Numbered from the stretch's first letter, positions 8,857 to 14,941 are shown. The stretch is DNA of 18,257 nucleotides from CAZSCF01 sp964605365 (GCA_964605365.1 CAZSCF010000014.1:1-18257); one strand, 5' to 3'. The notes: generated by a model from the sequence alone, not told the origin. A program made the numbers and translations.

Positions 8857-8858
8857 CG
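8838..8858. repeat. 21-base palindrome overlapping the comF stop codon
   Basis: Ten-base arms (CGCTAAGGTT and its exact complement) flank one central base, and the right arm contains the TAG stop at 8854-8856. As RNA it could form an eight-pair hairpin with a five-base loop. No clear U-run follows, so it is a weak terminator candidate; it may instead be a processing site, binding site or REP-like repeat. Confidence 0.6.
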
Positions 8859-8904
8859 ACTTTAGATGTTAAAATAAAAATGGGATTACCAATTTAAAAA
8901 AATT

Positions 8905-9294
8905 ATGAGAAAATATAATATTGACAGAATAGCCAATAAAGCAATAAAAAAACTAGGAGAATCTCTTAAATCTAAAAGGATGGTTAGCGAAAATTATCAT
9001 TCACTTTTTTGGAAAGAATTACTAGAACCGTTTTTTGATGAATGTCGCATTCATGTCAACGATAGAAAATCGCTTGGCAACGCAGTTATACAAAAAATAA
9101 AAGAATCTTTGAAGGAAACTTCTTTGCAGAGAGAAAAAACAGAAATAAAAATCAATATGAAAAATATAGAAGCAGGAGCAAAAAAAGTAATACCGGAAGA
9201 AATAGGCGACGTATCCGGCGAAGATCTTTTCAAATTTACTGAAGGTGAATGCGGACCGAAACCCAGATTATCAAATGGAAGTCGCTTCAGATAA
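8905..9294 (+). CDS. Hypothetical 129-aa protein
   Basis: I do not recognise this protein. It is soluble, strongly charged and mainly helical by composition: a basic N-terminal half (about 1-80) with KSLGNAVIQKIKESL, and a C-terminal tail (about 95-129) with EEIGDVSGEDLF followed by G, P and R-rich sequence. No signal peptide, membrane helix or metal motif is visible; two isolated cysteines (about 47 and 116) do not form a CxxC. It starts at ATG 8905, 48 bases after comF, and ends just before a strong terminator, so it is probably the last gene of the clpC-comF transcript. There is no Shine-Dalgarno site. Confidence 0.75.
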   Translation: MRKYNIDRIANKAIKKLGESLKSKRMVSENYHSLFWKELLEPFFDECRIHVNDRKSLGNAVIQKIKESLKETSLQREKTEIKINMKNIEAGAKKVIPEEIGDVSGEDLFKFTEGECGPKPRLSNGSRFR

Positions 9295-9298
9295 AAAA

Positions 9299-9331
9299 AC
9301 TTCGCCGAGAATCAGTCTCGGCGAAGTTTTT
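9299..9331. terminator. Bidirectional rho-independent terminator
   Basis: A perfect 12-pair stem (9299-9310 with 9316-9327, core CTTCGCCGAGA) closes a five-base loop. It is followed by a T-run on the plus strand and preceded by an A-run, so it works in both directions. It lies between the converging unknown gene (plus) and the YtxH-like gene (minus). Confidence 0.92.
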
Positions 9332-9350
9332 AAATAAGATATGAAGACTT

Positions 9351-9734
9351 TTATTTTTTCTTGCCTTTTTTGGCAACCTTAGTCTTTTTTTCAATTTCTC
9401 TTTTTATTCCTTTCCAGTGCATTTTCATTTCTTTGCCAAAAGCTTCTATATCTTTGGCATCGATATTTTTTACTTTTTTATAGCCAGCTTTAACCTCGTC
9501 CACAACTTGATTGTAGACTTTTTCATTTATTTCCCCCAGTTTTTCCATCTTTTCCAAAATTTCACCTTTGGCTTTAAGCGACCAGCCCTTGATTTGTTTT
9601 CTGGTCTTGGCGCCTTGTTTTGTTCCATAAAGAAAATAGGTCCCGGCCGCAGCCGCAGCCAAAGCAGCCAAGCCGGCGCCGATAGCCACTTTGCCTCTCG
9701 TACTCATTTTCTTTTTTTGTACTTTGTTTGCCAT
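9351..9734 (-). CDS. YtxH-like small membrane-anchored protein
   Basis: This 127-residue protein has a short basic N-terminus, one alanine- and glycine-rich transmembrane helix (about residues 15-36), the YtxH-type juxtamembrane motif FLYGTKQGAKTRKQIKGW, a long lysine- and glutamate-rich helical region (about 50-115), and a very basic KK-rich end. YtxH-like proteins have no firm biochemical role; some belong to general stress responses. It starts at ATG 9734 without a Shine-Dalgarno site. The next gene upstream on the same strand encodes another small single-helix protein of similar plan, suggesting a small envelope-protein operon. Confidence 0.8.
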   Translation of the reverse strand: MANKVQKKKMSTRGKVAIGAGLAALAAAAAGTYFLYGTKQGAKTRKQIKGWSLKAKGEILEKMEKLGEINEKVYNQVVDEVKAGYKKVKNIDAKDIEAFGKEMKMHWKGIKREIEKKTKVAKKGKKK

Positions 9735-9811
9735 AATTATTTTATTAGATTAGTTAAATTAGTTAGTTTTTTATTTTCCAAAAACCCGGTCTTTGAGGAA
9801 ACAGAATCTTA

Positions 9812-10075
9812 TTATTTTTTCCTTCTCTTTGAAAAAAGTCCAAACAATCTGCCAATATTTCGCAGTCCAACTCCCTCTTCCCTAATCTTTTCTCGCAATT
9901 CTTTCACGTCTTCAATTATTTCCTCACTTTCCGTTTTAACTTTTTTAGAAATTTCTTTCATATCGCGTAGTATCAGAATAACATAAGCACCGGCTATCCC
10001 CAAAATCAATGTCAGGACAATCACAAAAATGCTAGTAATAAAGAAGAAGATATTGGCATGAATTAAAGTACGCAT
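9812..10075 (-). CDS. Small single-helix membrane protein (DUF948-like)
   Basis: This 87-residue protein has an N-terminal hydrophobic helix (about residues 8-37) and a charged amphipathic, probably coiled-coil segment (about 38-68) ending in a basic tail KRRKK. The plan resembles DUF948 proteins, which often sit beside YtxH-like genes, as here. Its function is unknown. It starts at ATG 10075, lacks a Shine-Dalgarno site, and lies upstream of the YtxH-like gene with a 77-base gap. Family assignment is by topology and neighbourhood only. Confidence 0.72.
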   Translation of the reverse strand: MRTLIHANIFFFITSIFVIVLTLILGIAGAYVILILRDMKEISKKVKTESEEIIEDVKELREKIREEGVGLRNIGRLFGLFSKRRKK

Positions 10076-10146
10076 AGTTTGTTTATTTTTTAAAAATTAT
10101 ATTTGTATTTGCTTAATCCAAAAACATACCCGCCTTTTAATCAAAC

Positions 10147-10307
10147 ATCTTTCCAGGATATAATTTTTTAAAAATTTCGAGGGACAGTGATTTTATTAAA
10201 AAACACGTCTTTTTTATATAAGCTCTGCACACATGTAGCGATAATGAAGTGTTTTTTACTATAAAATTACGCCTGAGCATTTTTAAAAAATTATATCCTA
10301 GAAAGAT
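10147..10307. repeat. 161-base long imperfect inverted repeat (MITE-like or giant hairpin)
   Basis: The outer arms 10147-10175 and 10279-10307 are complementary over 29 bases with one mismatch. Inside them a second pair of arms, around 10190-10211 and 10247-10268 (shared core AAAAAACAC plus ATTTTAT), is also complementary with small gaps. The right end touches the stop codon of the hydrogenase gene. No open reading frame is visible inside, and no convincing target-site duplication flanks it. It may be a non-autonomous mobile element or a very long transcript-end hairpin. Confidence 0.75.
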
Positions 10308-12043
10308 TACAGCGCCTCTGTCTCTTTCGAATTTTTTAAATTTTTAATTTCTGTTTTTTTCTTGGGAGAAAATTTGGTATGAAAAATCGGCTTGATTATT
10401 TTCTCGCTGGTTAAAAATTCCGTATACATTTTTTGGATAGCCGGATTTTCATGGGCCAGACGGACTTCTTTTTTCTCATCTATATTATACAATGCTTTAG
10501 CTCTTTTTTCCCTGATCTCGCTATCAGTCGGAACAGGTTGTCCGCCACCGCCAATACAACCTCCGGGACAAGCCATCACCTCCATCGTATCAAAAGCTTT
10601 TGGATCTTTTTTGAGTTCCTCCAACATTTTTTTGGCATTTCTAATACCATTTACAATCACTGTTTTTATTGTTTTATCGCCGATTTTTAATTCTTTTCTT
10701 TTTATTCCCTCTAGTCCTCTTATTTCTTTTATTTCAATGTTCTCCAAGTTTTTTCCAATCATTTTAAAATAGGCTGTCCTGATTGCTGATTCAAACACGC
10801 CACCGCTCGCACCATAAATCACTCCGGCACCGGTTGGAACGCCGAACGGATCGTCAGCTGGAATCGGATTAATATTTTTTAAGTCAATCTTATTCTTCTT
10901 CAAAAGATATGCCAATTCCCTTGTCGTCAAGACATAGTCCACCGGAAACATTCCGTCAATTTTCAGCTCTTCTCTTTTTATTTCATATTTTTTGGAAACA
11001 CAGGGCATTATTGAAACGACAACAATATTTTTCGGATTAATCTTCTCTTTTTCCGCCCAAAAAGTTTTAATCAATCCGCCTAACATTATTTGCGGCGAAC
11101 GAGAAGTGCAAAGATTTGGAATAAATTCCGGATAATAAAACTCGACGAATTTTACCCATGAAGGACAACATGAAGAAAAAGCCGGTAAATTTTCTTTCTT
11201 TTCCAGTCTTTCTTTCAGTTCACCTGCTTCTTCAATTGTCGTGAAATCCGCCCCAACTGAAGTATCGAAAACCTTGTTAAATCCGAGTTTTTTCATGCCG
11301 GCTACCAGCTTATCGGTTACAATTTCACCGTAGGGCATACCGAACTCCTCGCCAATACTGGTTCTGATTGACGGAGCAAACTGCGCTACAATAATTTTAT
11401 TCTTATCTTTGAAAGGATCGTCAATATACTCAAACTCGCCAAGGCCTTCAATGGCTCCAACCGGACAATGAATTATGCATTGTCCACAATGGATACAATC
11501 TTTACTTTCATCTGCCGATTCTCTGATGCTGATTTCCGCTCCACGATTTTCTATCTTCAAAAAATCCACCGGACAAATTTCTACGCAATTGCGACAATCG
11601 ATGCACTTCGTTTGATCAAAAACAATGGTTCCGCACTGGGTTACTTTTCTGTCTTTTTTTCTGTCAATAAAACGAGTTATTTCCACTCCTAATTTTTTCG
11701 CCATTTTTAACAGTTGGCAATTATAGAACCATACGCAATCCGGACACTCCTCTTGATGTTGTGAAAAAATCAATTCTAAATTTATTTTTCTCGCTCTTTT
11801 AATTCGCGGTGATTCAGTTAATATTTCCATACCGTCTTTAACTCTGAGCGAACAGGATGTTTTTAAATCCTTTTGCCCAACAATCTCTACCAAACACATC
11901 CGGCAACTTTCTGAAGATTTTAAATCCGGATGATGACAAAGACTGGGAATTTCAATTCCATTTTTTCTGGCCACATCCAAAACACTTTGGCCTTCGTTGG
12001 CCTGATATTCTTTTCCGTTAATTTTTATTTTTATCTTTTGCAT
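10307..12043 (-). CDS. hydA: [FeFe] hydrogenase, CpI-like modular type
   Basis: This 578-residue cytoplasmic enzyme interconverts protons and H2. In order: a [2Fe-2S] domain (C36, C47, C50, C64); a His-Cys3 [4Fe-4S] site (H96, C100, C103, C109); two [4Fe-4S] ferredoxin motifs (C147, C150, C153, C157; C183, C186, C189, C193); and the H-cluster domain with SSCCPSW (290-296), MPCVSKK (346-352) and MACPGGCIGGGGQP (490-503). All H-cluster cysteines and the proton-relay cysteine (C292) are present; motif 1 has Ser in place of the usual Thr. I start at ATG 12043; an upstream ATG at 12082 would add 13 residues encoded by a palindromic repeat. A -10-like TATACT lies five bases before the ATG. The NuoF-like gene upstream suggests a diaphorase partner, but no HydE, HydF or HydG is in the window. 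Confidence 0.96.
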   Translation of the reverse strand: MQKIKIKINGKEYQANEGQSVLDVARKNGIEIPSLCHHPDLKSSESCRMCLVEIVGQKDLKTSCSLRVKDGMEILTESPRIKRARKINLELIFSQHQEECPDCVWFYNCQLLKMAKKLGVEITRFIDRKKDRKVTQCGTIVFDQTKCIDCRNCVEICPVDFLKIENRGAEISIRESADESKDCIHCGQCIIHCPVGAIEGLGEFEYIDDPFKDKNKIIVAQFAPSIRTSIGEEFGMPYGEIVTDKLVAGMKKLGFNKVFDTSVGADFTTIEEAGELKERLEKKENLPAFSSCCPSWVKFVEFYYPEFIPNLCTSRSPQIMLGGLIKTFWAEKEKINPKNIVVVSIMPCVSKKYEIKREELKIDGMFPVDYVLTTRELAYLLKKNKIDLKNINPIPADDPFGVPTGAGVIYGASGGVFESAIRTAYFKMIGKNLENIEIKEIRGLEGIKRKELKIGDKTIKTVIVNGIRNAKKMLEELKKDPKAFDTMEVMACPGGCIGGGGQPVPTDSEIREKRAKALYNIDEKKEVRLAHENPAIQKMYTEFLTSEKIIKPIFHTKFSPKKKTEIKNLKNSKETEAL

Positions 12044-12057
12044 AAAAAAGTATATAT

Positions 12058-12087
12058 TGTCATGCCGAACTTGTTTCGGCATCTAAT
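12058..12087 (+). repeat. 30-nt palindromic repeat, copy 1 (left end of GIY-YIG cassette)
   Basis: The copy reads TGTCAT, then a hairpin GCCGAA-CTTGT-TTCGGC, then ATCTAAT. Counting the flanking AT, the stem has eight pairs. It is in the opposite orientation to copy 2 at 12393-12422 and matches copy 3 at 17445-17474. Confidence 0.85.
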
Positions 12088-12096
12088 TTTAAAATT

Positions 12097-12390
12097 TCAT
12101 TCTCCCAACAAGTTATTTGCCAAATCTTTCCACTCGGGATTAAAATTATTTATCAAATTTATTTTCCAGTCTCTATGCCAATTTTTTAACTGTTTTTCTC
12201 TTTCCAAGGCGCTCATGACATTTTCCGTTTGCTCAAAATACACAAGTTTATCAACATTATATTTTTTGGTAAAACCATCTACCAATTTATTTTTATGCTG
12301 AAGCATTCTTCTGGGTAAATCATTCGTTACGCCAATATACAAAGTTGTGTTGTTTTTATTGGTAGTTATATAAACACAATACTGTTTCAT
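12097..12390 (-). CDS. GIY-YIG single-domain endonuclease (YhbQ/UPF0213-like)
   Basis: This 97-residue protein is a complete small GIY-YIG domain. The first strand motif is YCVYITTNK (4-12), the second is LYIGVTNDLPRRMLQHK (17-33) with the catalytic arginine in LPRR, and the metal-binding glutamate lies in SALEREKQLKNW (60-71). Related stand-alone proteins (UPF0213, YhbQ) are DNA nucleases of uncertain biological role. ATG 12390 is only two bases from the right repeat and the stop nine bases from the left repeat, so gene and repeats form one compact unit. No Shine-Dalgarno site is present. The gene is on the same strand as its neighbours and may be read through from the nuoF-like promoter. 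Confidence 0.93.
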   Translation of the reverse strand: MKQYCVYITTNKNNTTLYIGVTNDLPRRMLQHKNKLVDGFTKKYNVDKLVYFEQTENVMSALEREKQLKNWHRDWKINLINNFNPEWKDLANNLLGE

Positions 12391-12392
12391 TC

Positions 12393-12422
12393 ATTAGATC
12401 CTGAAACAAGTTCAGGATGACA
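12393..12422 (-). repeat. 30-nt palindromic repeat, copy 2 (right end of GIY-YIG cassette)
   Basis: On the minus strand it reads TGTCAT, a hairpin CCTGAA-CTTGT-TTCAGG, then ATCTAAT. Compared with copy 1, two stem pairs are changed on both sides, so pairing is kept. The loop CTTGT and both ends are identical. Confidence 0.85.
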
Positions 12423-12430
12423 CATAAAAA

Positions 12431-13438
12431 TTACTTCTTTAAAACCTTTTCCAAAAAACTCTCAAGTGGCACGGCTACGACTTTGCCCAATGGGCAAAAA
12501 CTGCTTTCGCGTAAATTAAACAAAATATCCTTGATGGTCGCATAATCAATTTCATCTCTTTCCAAAATTTCTTTAATGCGATAAACGCCTTCCCGACAGG
12601 GTACGCATTTGCCACAATTTTCATTATAGTAAAAATCAATCCATTTTTTCATAAGTTCTCGTGAATCAGTTTTAGCTGAATCATAAATTACCATTGCTCC
12701 CATACCGGCAACCTCCTGGTTTAACTCATTTTCTAAAAATATTTTCCCACTCGCTCCGCCACCGGCTTGCACAAAAAAATTGTTTTCCGGAAAATTACCG
12801 GTTTTATGCAAAACTTTTTCCATCGGCCAATATTCCGGAAATTTGAAAACCCCCGGATTTTTAACATCGCCGGAAATGGAAAAAAATCTTTCTTGTTTGT
12901 ATTCCCCTTTGGCAATCAGCGAAATAGAATAAAAAGTTTCGATATTATTAATCAATGTCGGCATGCCCCAAAGCCCGTTTTCAGTCGGATAAGGCGGCTT
13001 ACTGCGTGGCTCTAGTCTTTCTTTGTCCTCAATCGCTTCCAACATGGTTGATTCCTCGCCTGAAAGATATCCGCCTCTTTTCTGAAACAATGCTATTTTC
13101 GCCTTACCAATTATTTTTTCTAATTTCTTTGAATATTTTTCAAAAAGATCATGTCGCAAAACAAAAAAAGCCTCCTTGGCCCCGATCGTTTCCATAGCAA
13201 TCTTTATGCCGGTGATAATTTCTTCCGGATAATTTTCCAAAATATAATCATCTTTGGAAACTCCCGGCTCTCCTTCTGATCCATTGCAAACAACGTAGGC
13301 CTTGGCATTTTTATTTCCTTTAATTCTTTTATCCGCCAAAGCTTTAGCGACCGATTCCCATTTTACTCCTGTTGGAAATCCGGCTCCGCCTCTGCCCTTG
13401 AGTTCTGAAGCTTTTATTTTTTCAATGATTCCTTCCAT
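12431..13438 (-). CDS. NuoF/HydB-like NAD(P)H-binding diaphorase subunit (short form)
   Basis: This 335-residue protein carries the FMN/NAD(H) core of NuoF and hydrogenase HydB subunits: FMN loop GRGGAGFPTG (15-24), GSEGEPG (53-59), the NAD-binding GGYLSGEESTMLEAIE (122-137), an SLBB-like region (about 185-255), and the [4Fe-4S] cysteines C275, C278, C281 and C315. It lacks the N-terminal thioredoxin-like domain and C-terminal ferredoxins of larger HydB proteins, so it is shorter than usual. It probably transfers electrons between a nicotinamide cofactor and the hydrogenase encoded downstream. I start at ATG 13438: a TATAAT seven bases upstream and a TTGCCA at the correct spacing indicate a leaderless start, and the upstream TTG at 13474 is part of the -35 box. 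No NuoE/HydC gene is in the window. Confidence 0.93.
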   Translation of the reverse strand: MEGIIEKIKASELKGRGGAGFPTGVKWESVAKALADKRIKGNKNAKAYVVCNGSEGEPGVSKDDYILENYPEEIITGIKIAMETIGAKEAFFVLRHDLFEKYSKKLEKIIGKAKIALFQKRGGYLSGEESTMLEAIEDKERLEPRSKPPYPTENGLWGMPTLINNIETFYSISLIAKGEYKQERFFSISGDVKNPGVFKFPEYWPMEKVLHKTGNFPENNFFVQAGGGASGKIFLENELNQEVAGMGAMVIYDSAKTDSRELMKKWIDFYYNENCGKCVPCREGVYRIKEILERDEIDYATIKDILFNLRESSFCPLGKVVAVPLESFLEKVLKK

Positions 13439-13445
13439 GCTTAGT

Positions 13446-13474
13446 ATTATATAAAAATAAAGAAAGCTTGGCAA
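13446..13474 (-). promoter_or_regulatory. Promoter of the nuoF-like/hydrogenase set, predicted leaderless
   Basis: On the minus strand TTGCCA (13474-13469), a 17-base spacer and a perfect TATAAT (13451-13446) are followed by seven bases and the ATG at 13438. The expected transcription start therefore coincides with the start codon. Confidence 0.7.
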
Positions 13475-13552
13475 AAAGTTAAAAATATGCTAAAAATCAA
13501 GCAAGGGTGTTTTTAATATTTATAACAATTTATAACAAAAGGAGGAAGATTC

Positions 13553-13783
13553 ATGATAAAAGATGTAGCTAGCGATGTAAACTCTGTTTTTGTAAGGCTA
13601 AAAAGAACAGCTAGCATGCCCAAACATGTGGCTCGAAAGTTGGCCTTTGATGAGGCAAGGGATCAAGGGATAGATATTCAAAGCCCAAGGGATGTCAAAA
13701 TAGTCTCTGACGTTCCAAAAGGGATAAATAGGGCTTTGATATTTAAACCCAACCCGGCAGGAGGACTATCAATATTTGCATAA
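13553..13783 (+). CDS. Hypothetical 76-aa protein with strong ribosome binding site
   Basis: I do not recognise this protein. It is small, soluble and basic, with mixed helix and strand composition; residues about 20-38 (ASMPKHVARKLAFDEARDQ) look helical and the second half (DVKIVSDVPKGINRALIFKP) strand-rich. No cysteine, signal or membrane segment is present. Its ATG is preceded by the full Shine-Dalgarno AAAGGAGGAAG at 8-10 bases, which is exceptional beside the SD-less large genes. Two tandem copies of ATTTATAACA lie just upstream and may hold the -10 box. It is divergent from the nuoF-like gene and is followed by its own terminator-like hairpin. Confidence 0.8.
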   Translation: MIKDVASDVNSVFVRLKRTASMPKHVARKLAFDEARDQGIDIQSPRDVKIVSDVPKGINRALIFKPNPAGGLSIFA

Positions 13784-13803
13784 AAACTATTCACACCCGA
13801 GGG

Positions 13804-13843
13804 GCACAGCCTTAAACACAACGCTGCGCTCCTTTTCTTTTTG
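13804..13843 (+). terminator. Probable terminator of the 76-aa gene
   Basis: GCACAGC (13804-13810) pairs with GCTGCGC (13823-13829) apart from one mismatch, and a pyrimidine tract CCTTTTCTTTTTGT follows. The stem is imperfect and the loop 12 bases long, so confidence is moderate. Confidence 0.5.
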
Positions 13844-13859
13844 TAAAAAACTTATAAAG

Positions 13860-13893
13860 AAAATGGCACACAATTAGATATGTATGCCATTTT
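13860..13893. terminator. Hairpin terminator between converging small genes
   Basis: AAAATGGCA (13860-13868) pairs exactly with TGCCATTTT (13885-13893), with T-rich sequence beyond the stem on either strand. It lies between the 76-aa gene (plus) and the 57-aa gene (minus), so it may serve both. Confidence 0.6.
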
Positions 13894-13907
13894 TATTATT
13901 CTCCTTT

Positions 13908-14081
13908 TTAGACCATCTTTTTGGGCTTCGGCAAAAAAGAATTCAAGAAGAGACACATGTAAGCTAAATGGAAATTAACAATCGCGAAATTTGCCCTCGC
14001 AACGGATTCCGTCAATGAGAAGAAACCGTTTACGGGCCTATTTACAATACTTTCTGCCCAATCTTCTATTTCCTTCTTCAT
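13908..14081 (-). CDS. Hypothetical 57-aa protein
   Basis: This short gene is supported by a complete set of signals: a promoter (TTGACT, 16 bases, TATATT at 14145-14118), a full Shine-Dalgarno AAGGAGG (14097-14091) nine bases before ATG 14081, and a downstream hairpin. The product begins MKKEIEDWAESIVNRPVNG, continues with a region of moderate hydrophobicity (about residues 29-50, ANFAIVNFHLAYMCLFLNSF) that could be a membrane-associated helix, and ends in a basic PKPKKMV. I do not recognise a family. It is separated by a terminator from the upstream cluster of small genes on the same strand. Function is unknown; a small membrane-associated peptide is possible. Confidence 0.68.
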   Translation of the reverse strand: MKKEIEDWAESIVNRPVNGFFSLTESVARANFAIVNFHLAYMCLFLNSFLPKPKKMV

Positions 14082-14117
14082 TCTCTATTACCTCCTTAAA
14101 ATAATTTTATTACCCTA

Positions 14118-14145
14118 AATATATCATTTAAAAATCACAAGTCAA
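14118..14145 (-). promoter_or_regulatory. Promoter of the 57-aa gene
   Basis: On the minus strand TTGACT (14145-14140) and TATATT (14123-14118) are separated by 16 bases. Each matches consensus at five of six positions. The predicted start is about 30 bases before the ATG, leaving room for the Shine-Dalgarno site. Confidence 0.6.
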
Positions 14146-14174
14146 CTGTAACGCAATAGCTTATCCTCAATTTT

Positions 14175-14213
14175 AAAAAACCGGATTTGTATAGATATGC
14201 AATCCGGTTTTTT
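14175..14213. terminator. Bidirectional rho-independent terminator
   Basis: A 13-pair stem (14175-14187 with 14201-14213, core AACCGGATT) closes a 13-base loop. A-runs and T-runs lie on the two sides, so on the minus strand it ends the 61-, 75- and 44-aa gene set. Confidence 0.87.
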
Positions 14214-14237
14214 GGTTTTTTGGCAATAGAGGGATAA

Positions 14238-14372
14238 TCAAGCGAAATAATATCGCTCTTTTTCTTTTCCGATATCGCCTTCTCTATTCTCTTCTTTACT
14301 CAGATTCTTCTCGACTTTTGTTTTCAAGCAAGTATTAGCTCGTTGAAAATCATCTTCTTTGGAATTTGCCAT
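14238..14372 (-). CDS. Hypothetical 44-aa charged peptide
   Basis: The frame MANSKEDDFQRANTCL...ERYYFA runs from ATG 14372 to TGA 14238. It is very polar, rich in K and E, with one cysteine, and probably helical or unstructured. A strong Shine-Dalgarno AAGGAGG (14393-14387) lies 14 bases upstream, a little far from the ATG. It follows the 75-aa gene directly and precedes a clear terminator, so it would be the last gene of the set. No family is recognised. Expression signals are the main support. Confidence 0.55.
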   Translation of the reverse strand: MANSKEDDFQRANTCLKTKVEKNLSKEENREGDIGKEKERYYFA

Positions 14373-14398
14373 AGTTATTATTTTTTCCTCCTTTTTCT

Positions 14399-14626
14399 TT
14401 AATTCCATGTATGGGACATTACTCCCTCAATTTCTCCTAAGCAATTTCGCAAAAGACCAATGTCATTTTGCGAGACAAAAACTGCAATATTGATTTCTTC
14501 TCTGGACAAAATGCCGATGCCTGAAATAAAGCCTGTGATCTTTCCAATCTTGATCTTAGCAACTTCAGCGATTTTTTTTGCATCAGCCACTTTTTCCAAT
14601 TTTAAAGTTAGATTTACCATGTCCAT
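14399..14626 (-). CDS. Hypothetical 75-aa protein, possible ACT-like fold
   Basis: This 75-residue protein alternates strand-like and helix-like stretches: VNLTLKL, then the helix VADAKKIAEVAKIK, then strands around KITGFISGIG and INIAVFVS, then the helix NDIGLLRNCLGEI and a final strand. That order resembles a beta-alpha-beta-beta-alpha-beta (ferredoxin or ACT-like) domain, but this is a fold guess without motif support. A full Shine-Dalgarno AAGGAGG lies seven bases before ATG 14626. The start overlaps the end of the 61-aa gene by 13 bases, which implies translational coupling. Function is unknown. Confidence 0.72.
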   Translation of the reverse strand: MDMVNLTLKLEKVADAKKIAEVAKIKIGKITGFISGIGILSREEINIAVFVSQNDIGLLRNCLGEIEGVMSHTWN

Positions 14627-14799
14627 GCTCCCACCTCCTTTTTATTCTGTTGCATTTTTCTTTTTTTCCTTTCCGCTAAAATTGCTTCTGCTATTCTTAA
14701 TGACCGCTGATTGCCTCCCGGATAATTGCAAGCTGAAAAAATTATTCCCAATTGCGAATCATTTAGACGCTCCATTGATTTTTTGAGATCCTTATCCAT
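14614..14799 (-). CDS. Hypothetical 61-aa protein
   Basis: I start at ATG 14799, preceded by the purine-rich AAAGGGTGG; an upstream TTG at 14856 would add a hydrophobic stretch encoded by the terminator-like T-rich region and is unlikely. The product is polar and helical, with MDKDLKKSMERLNDSQLG at the front, a short NYPGGNQRSLR motif in the middle (about 25-35) and a lysine-rich end. No family is recognised. Its last codons contain the ribosome binding site of the 75-aa gene, and the two overlap by 13 bases. A pair of attenuator-like hairpins lies just upstream. Confidence 0.68.
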   Translation of the reverse strand: MDKDLKKSMERLNDSQLGIIFSACNYPGGNQRSLRIAEAILAERKKRKMQQNKKEVGAWTW

Positions 14800-14853
14800 T
14801 TTTTCCACCCTTTCCTTTCTTTTTATTTTTAAAAGAACTGCAAAAATAAAAAA

Positions 14854-14941
14854 CAACTCCCGTTTGGAGAGTTGCTTATCCTTGGCTAAATTTATTTTCG
14901 GTTATTTTTTAGCGCAAAAAAGAGAACTCTCCGGAGAGTTG
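14854..14941 (-). promoter_or_regulatory. Tandem hairpins, attenuator-like leader of the small-gene cluster
   Basis: On the minus strand four segments occur in order: A CAACTCTCC (14941-14933), B GGAGAGTT (14932-14925), C CAACTCTCC (14874-14866), D GGGAGTTG (14861-14854). A and B form a perfect 16-base palindrome. C and D form a hairpin followed by TTTTTTATTTTT, a classic intrinsic terminator. B is fully complementary to C, so B:C pairing would prevent the C:D terminator. It could regulate the downstream 61-, 75- and 44-aa genes, or simply be two terminators for the upstream genes. Confidence 0.5.

Larger units (their letters stand above)
12058..12422. mobile_element. Candidate GIY-YIG cassette bounded by inverted palindromic repeats
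   Basis: The 365-base block contains only the GIY-YIG gene and two inverted 30-nt repeats, each within ten bases of the reading frame. It separates the hydrogenase gene from the NuoF-like gene, which would otherwise be adjacent. The layout resembles REP-associated transposase units (a nuclease gene flanked by REP palindromes), but with a GIY-YIG nuclease. Mobility is an inference from layout; no target-site duplication is evident. Confidence 0.55.

Noticed and set aside
12044..12082. N-terminal extension of the hydrogenase (MPKQVRHDN...)
   Set aside because: It is encoded by the 30-nt palindromic repeat; the [2Fe-2S] domain begins properly at ATG 12043.
13439..13474. N-terminal extension of the NuoF-like protein from TTG 13474
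   Set aside because: The TTG is the -35 box of a good promoter and the stretch spans the -10 box.
13855..13892. A 12-residue frame (MAYISNCVPFSL) with an AAGGAG upstream on the minus strand
   Set aside because: It coincides with the terminator hairpin and is too short to support; the AAGGAG at the end of the 57-aa gene may be chance.
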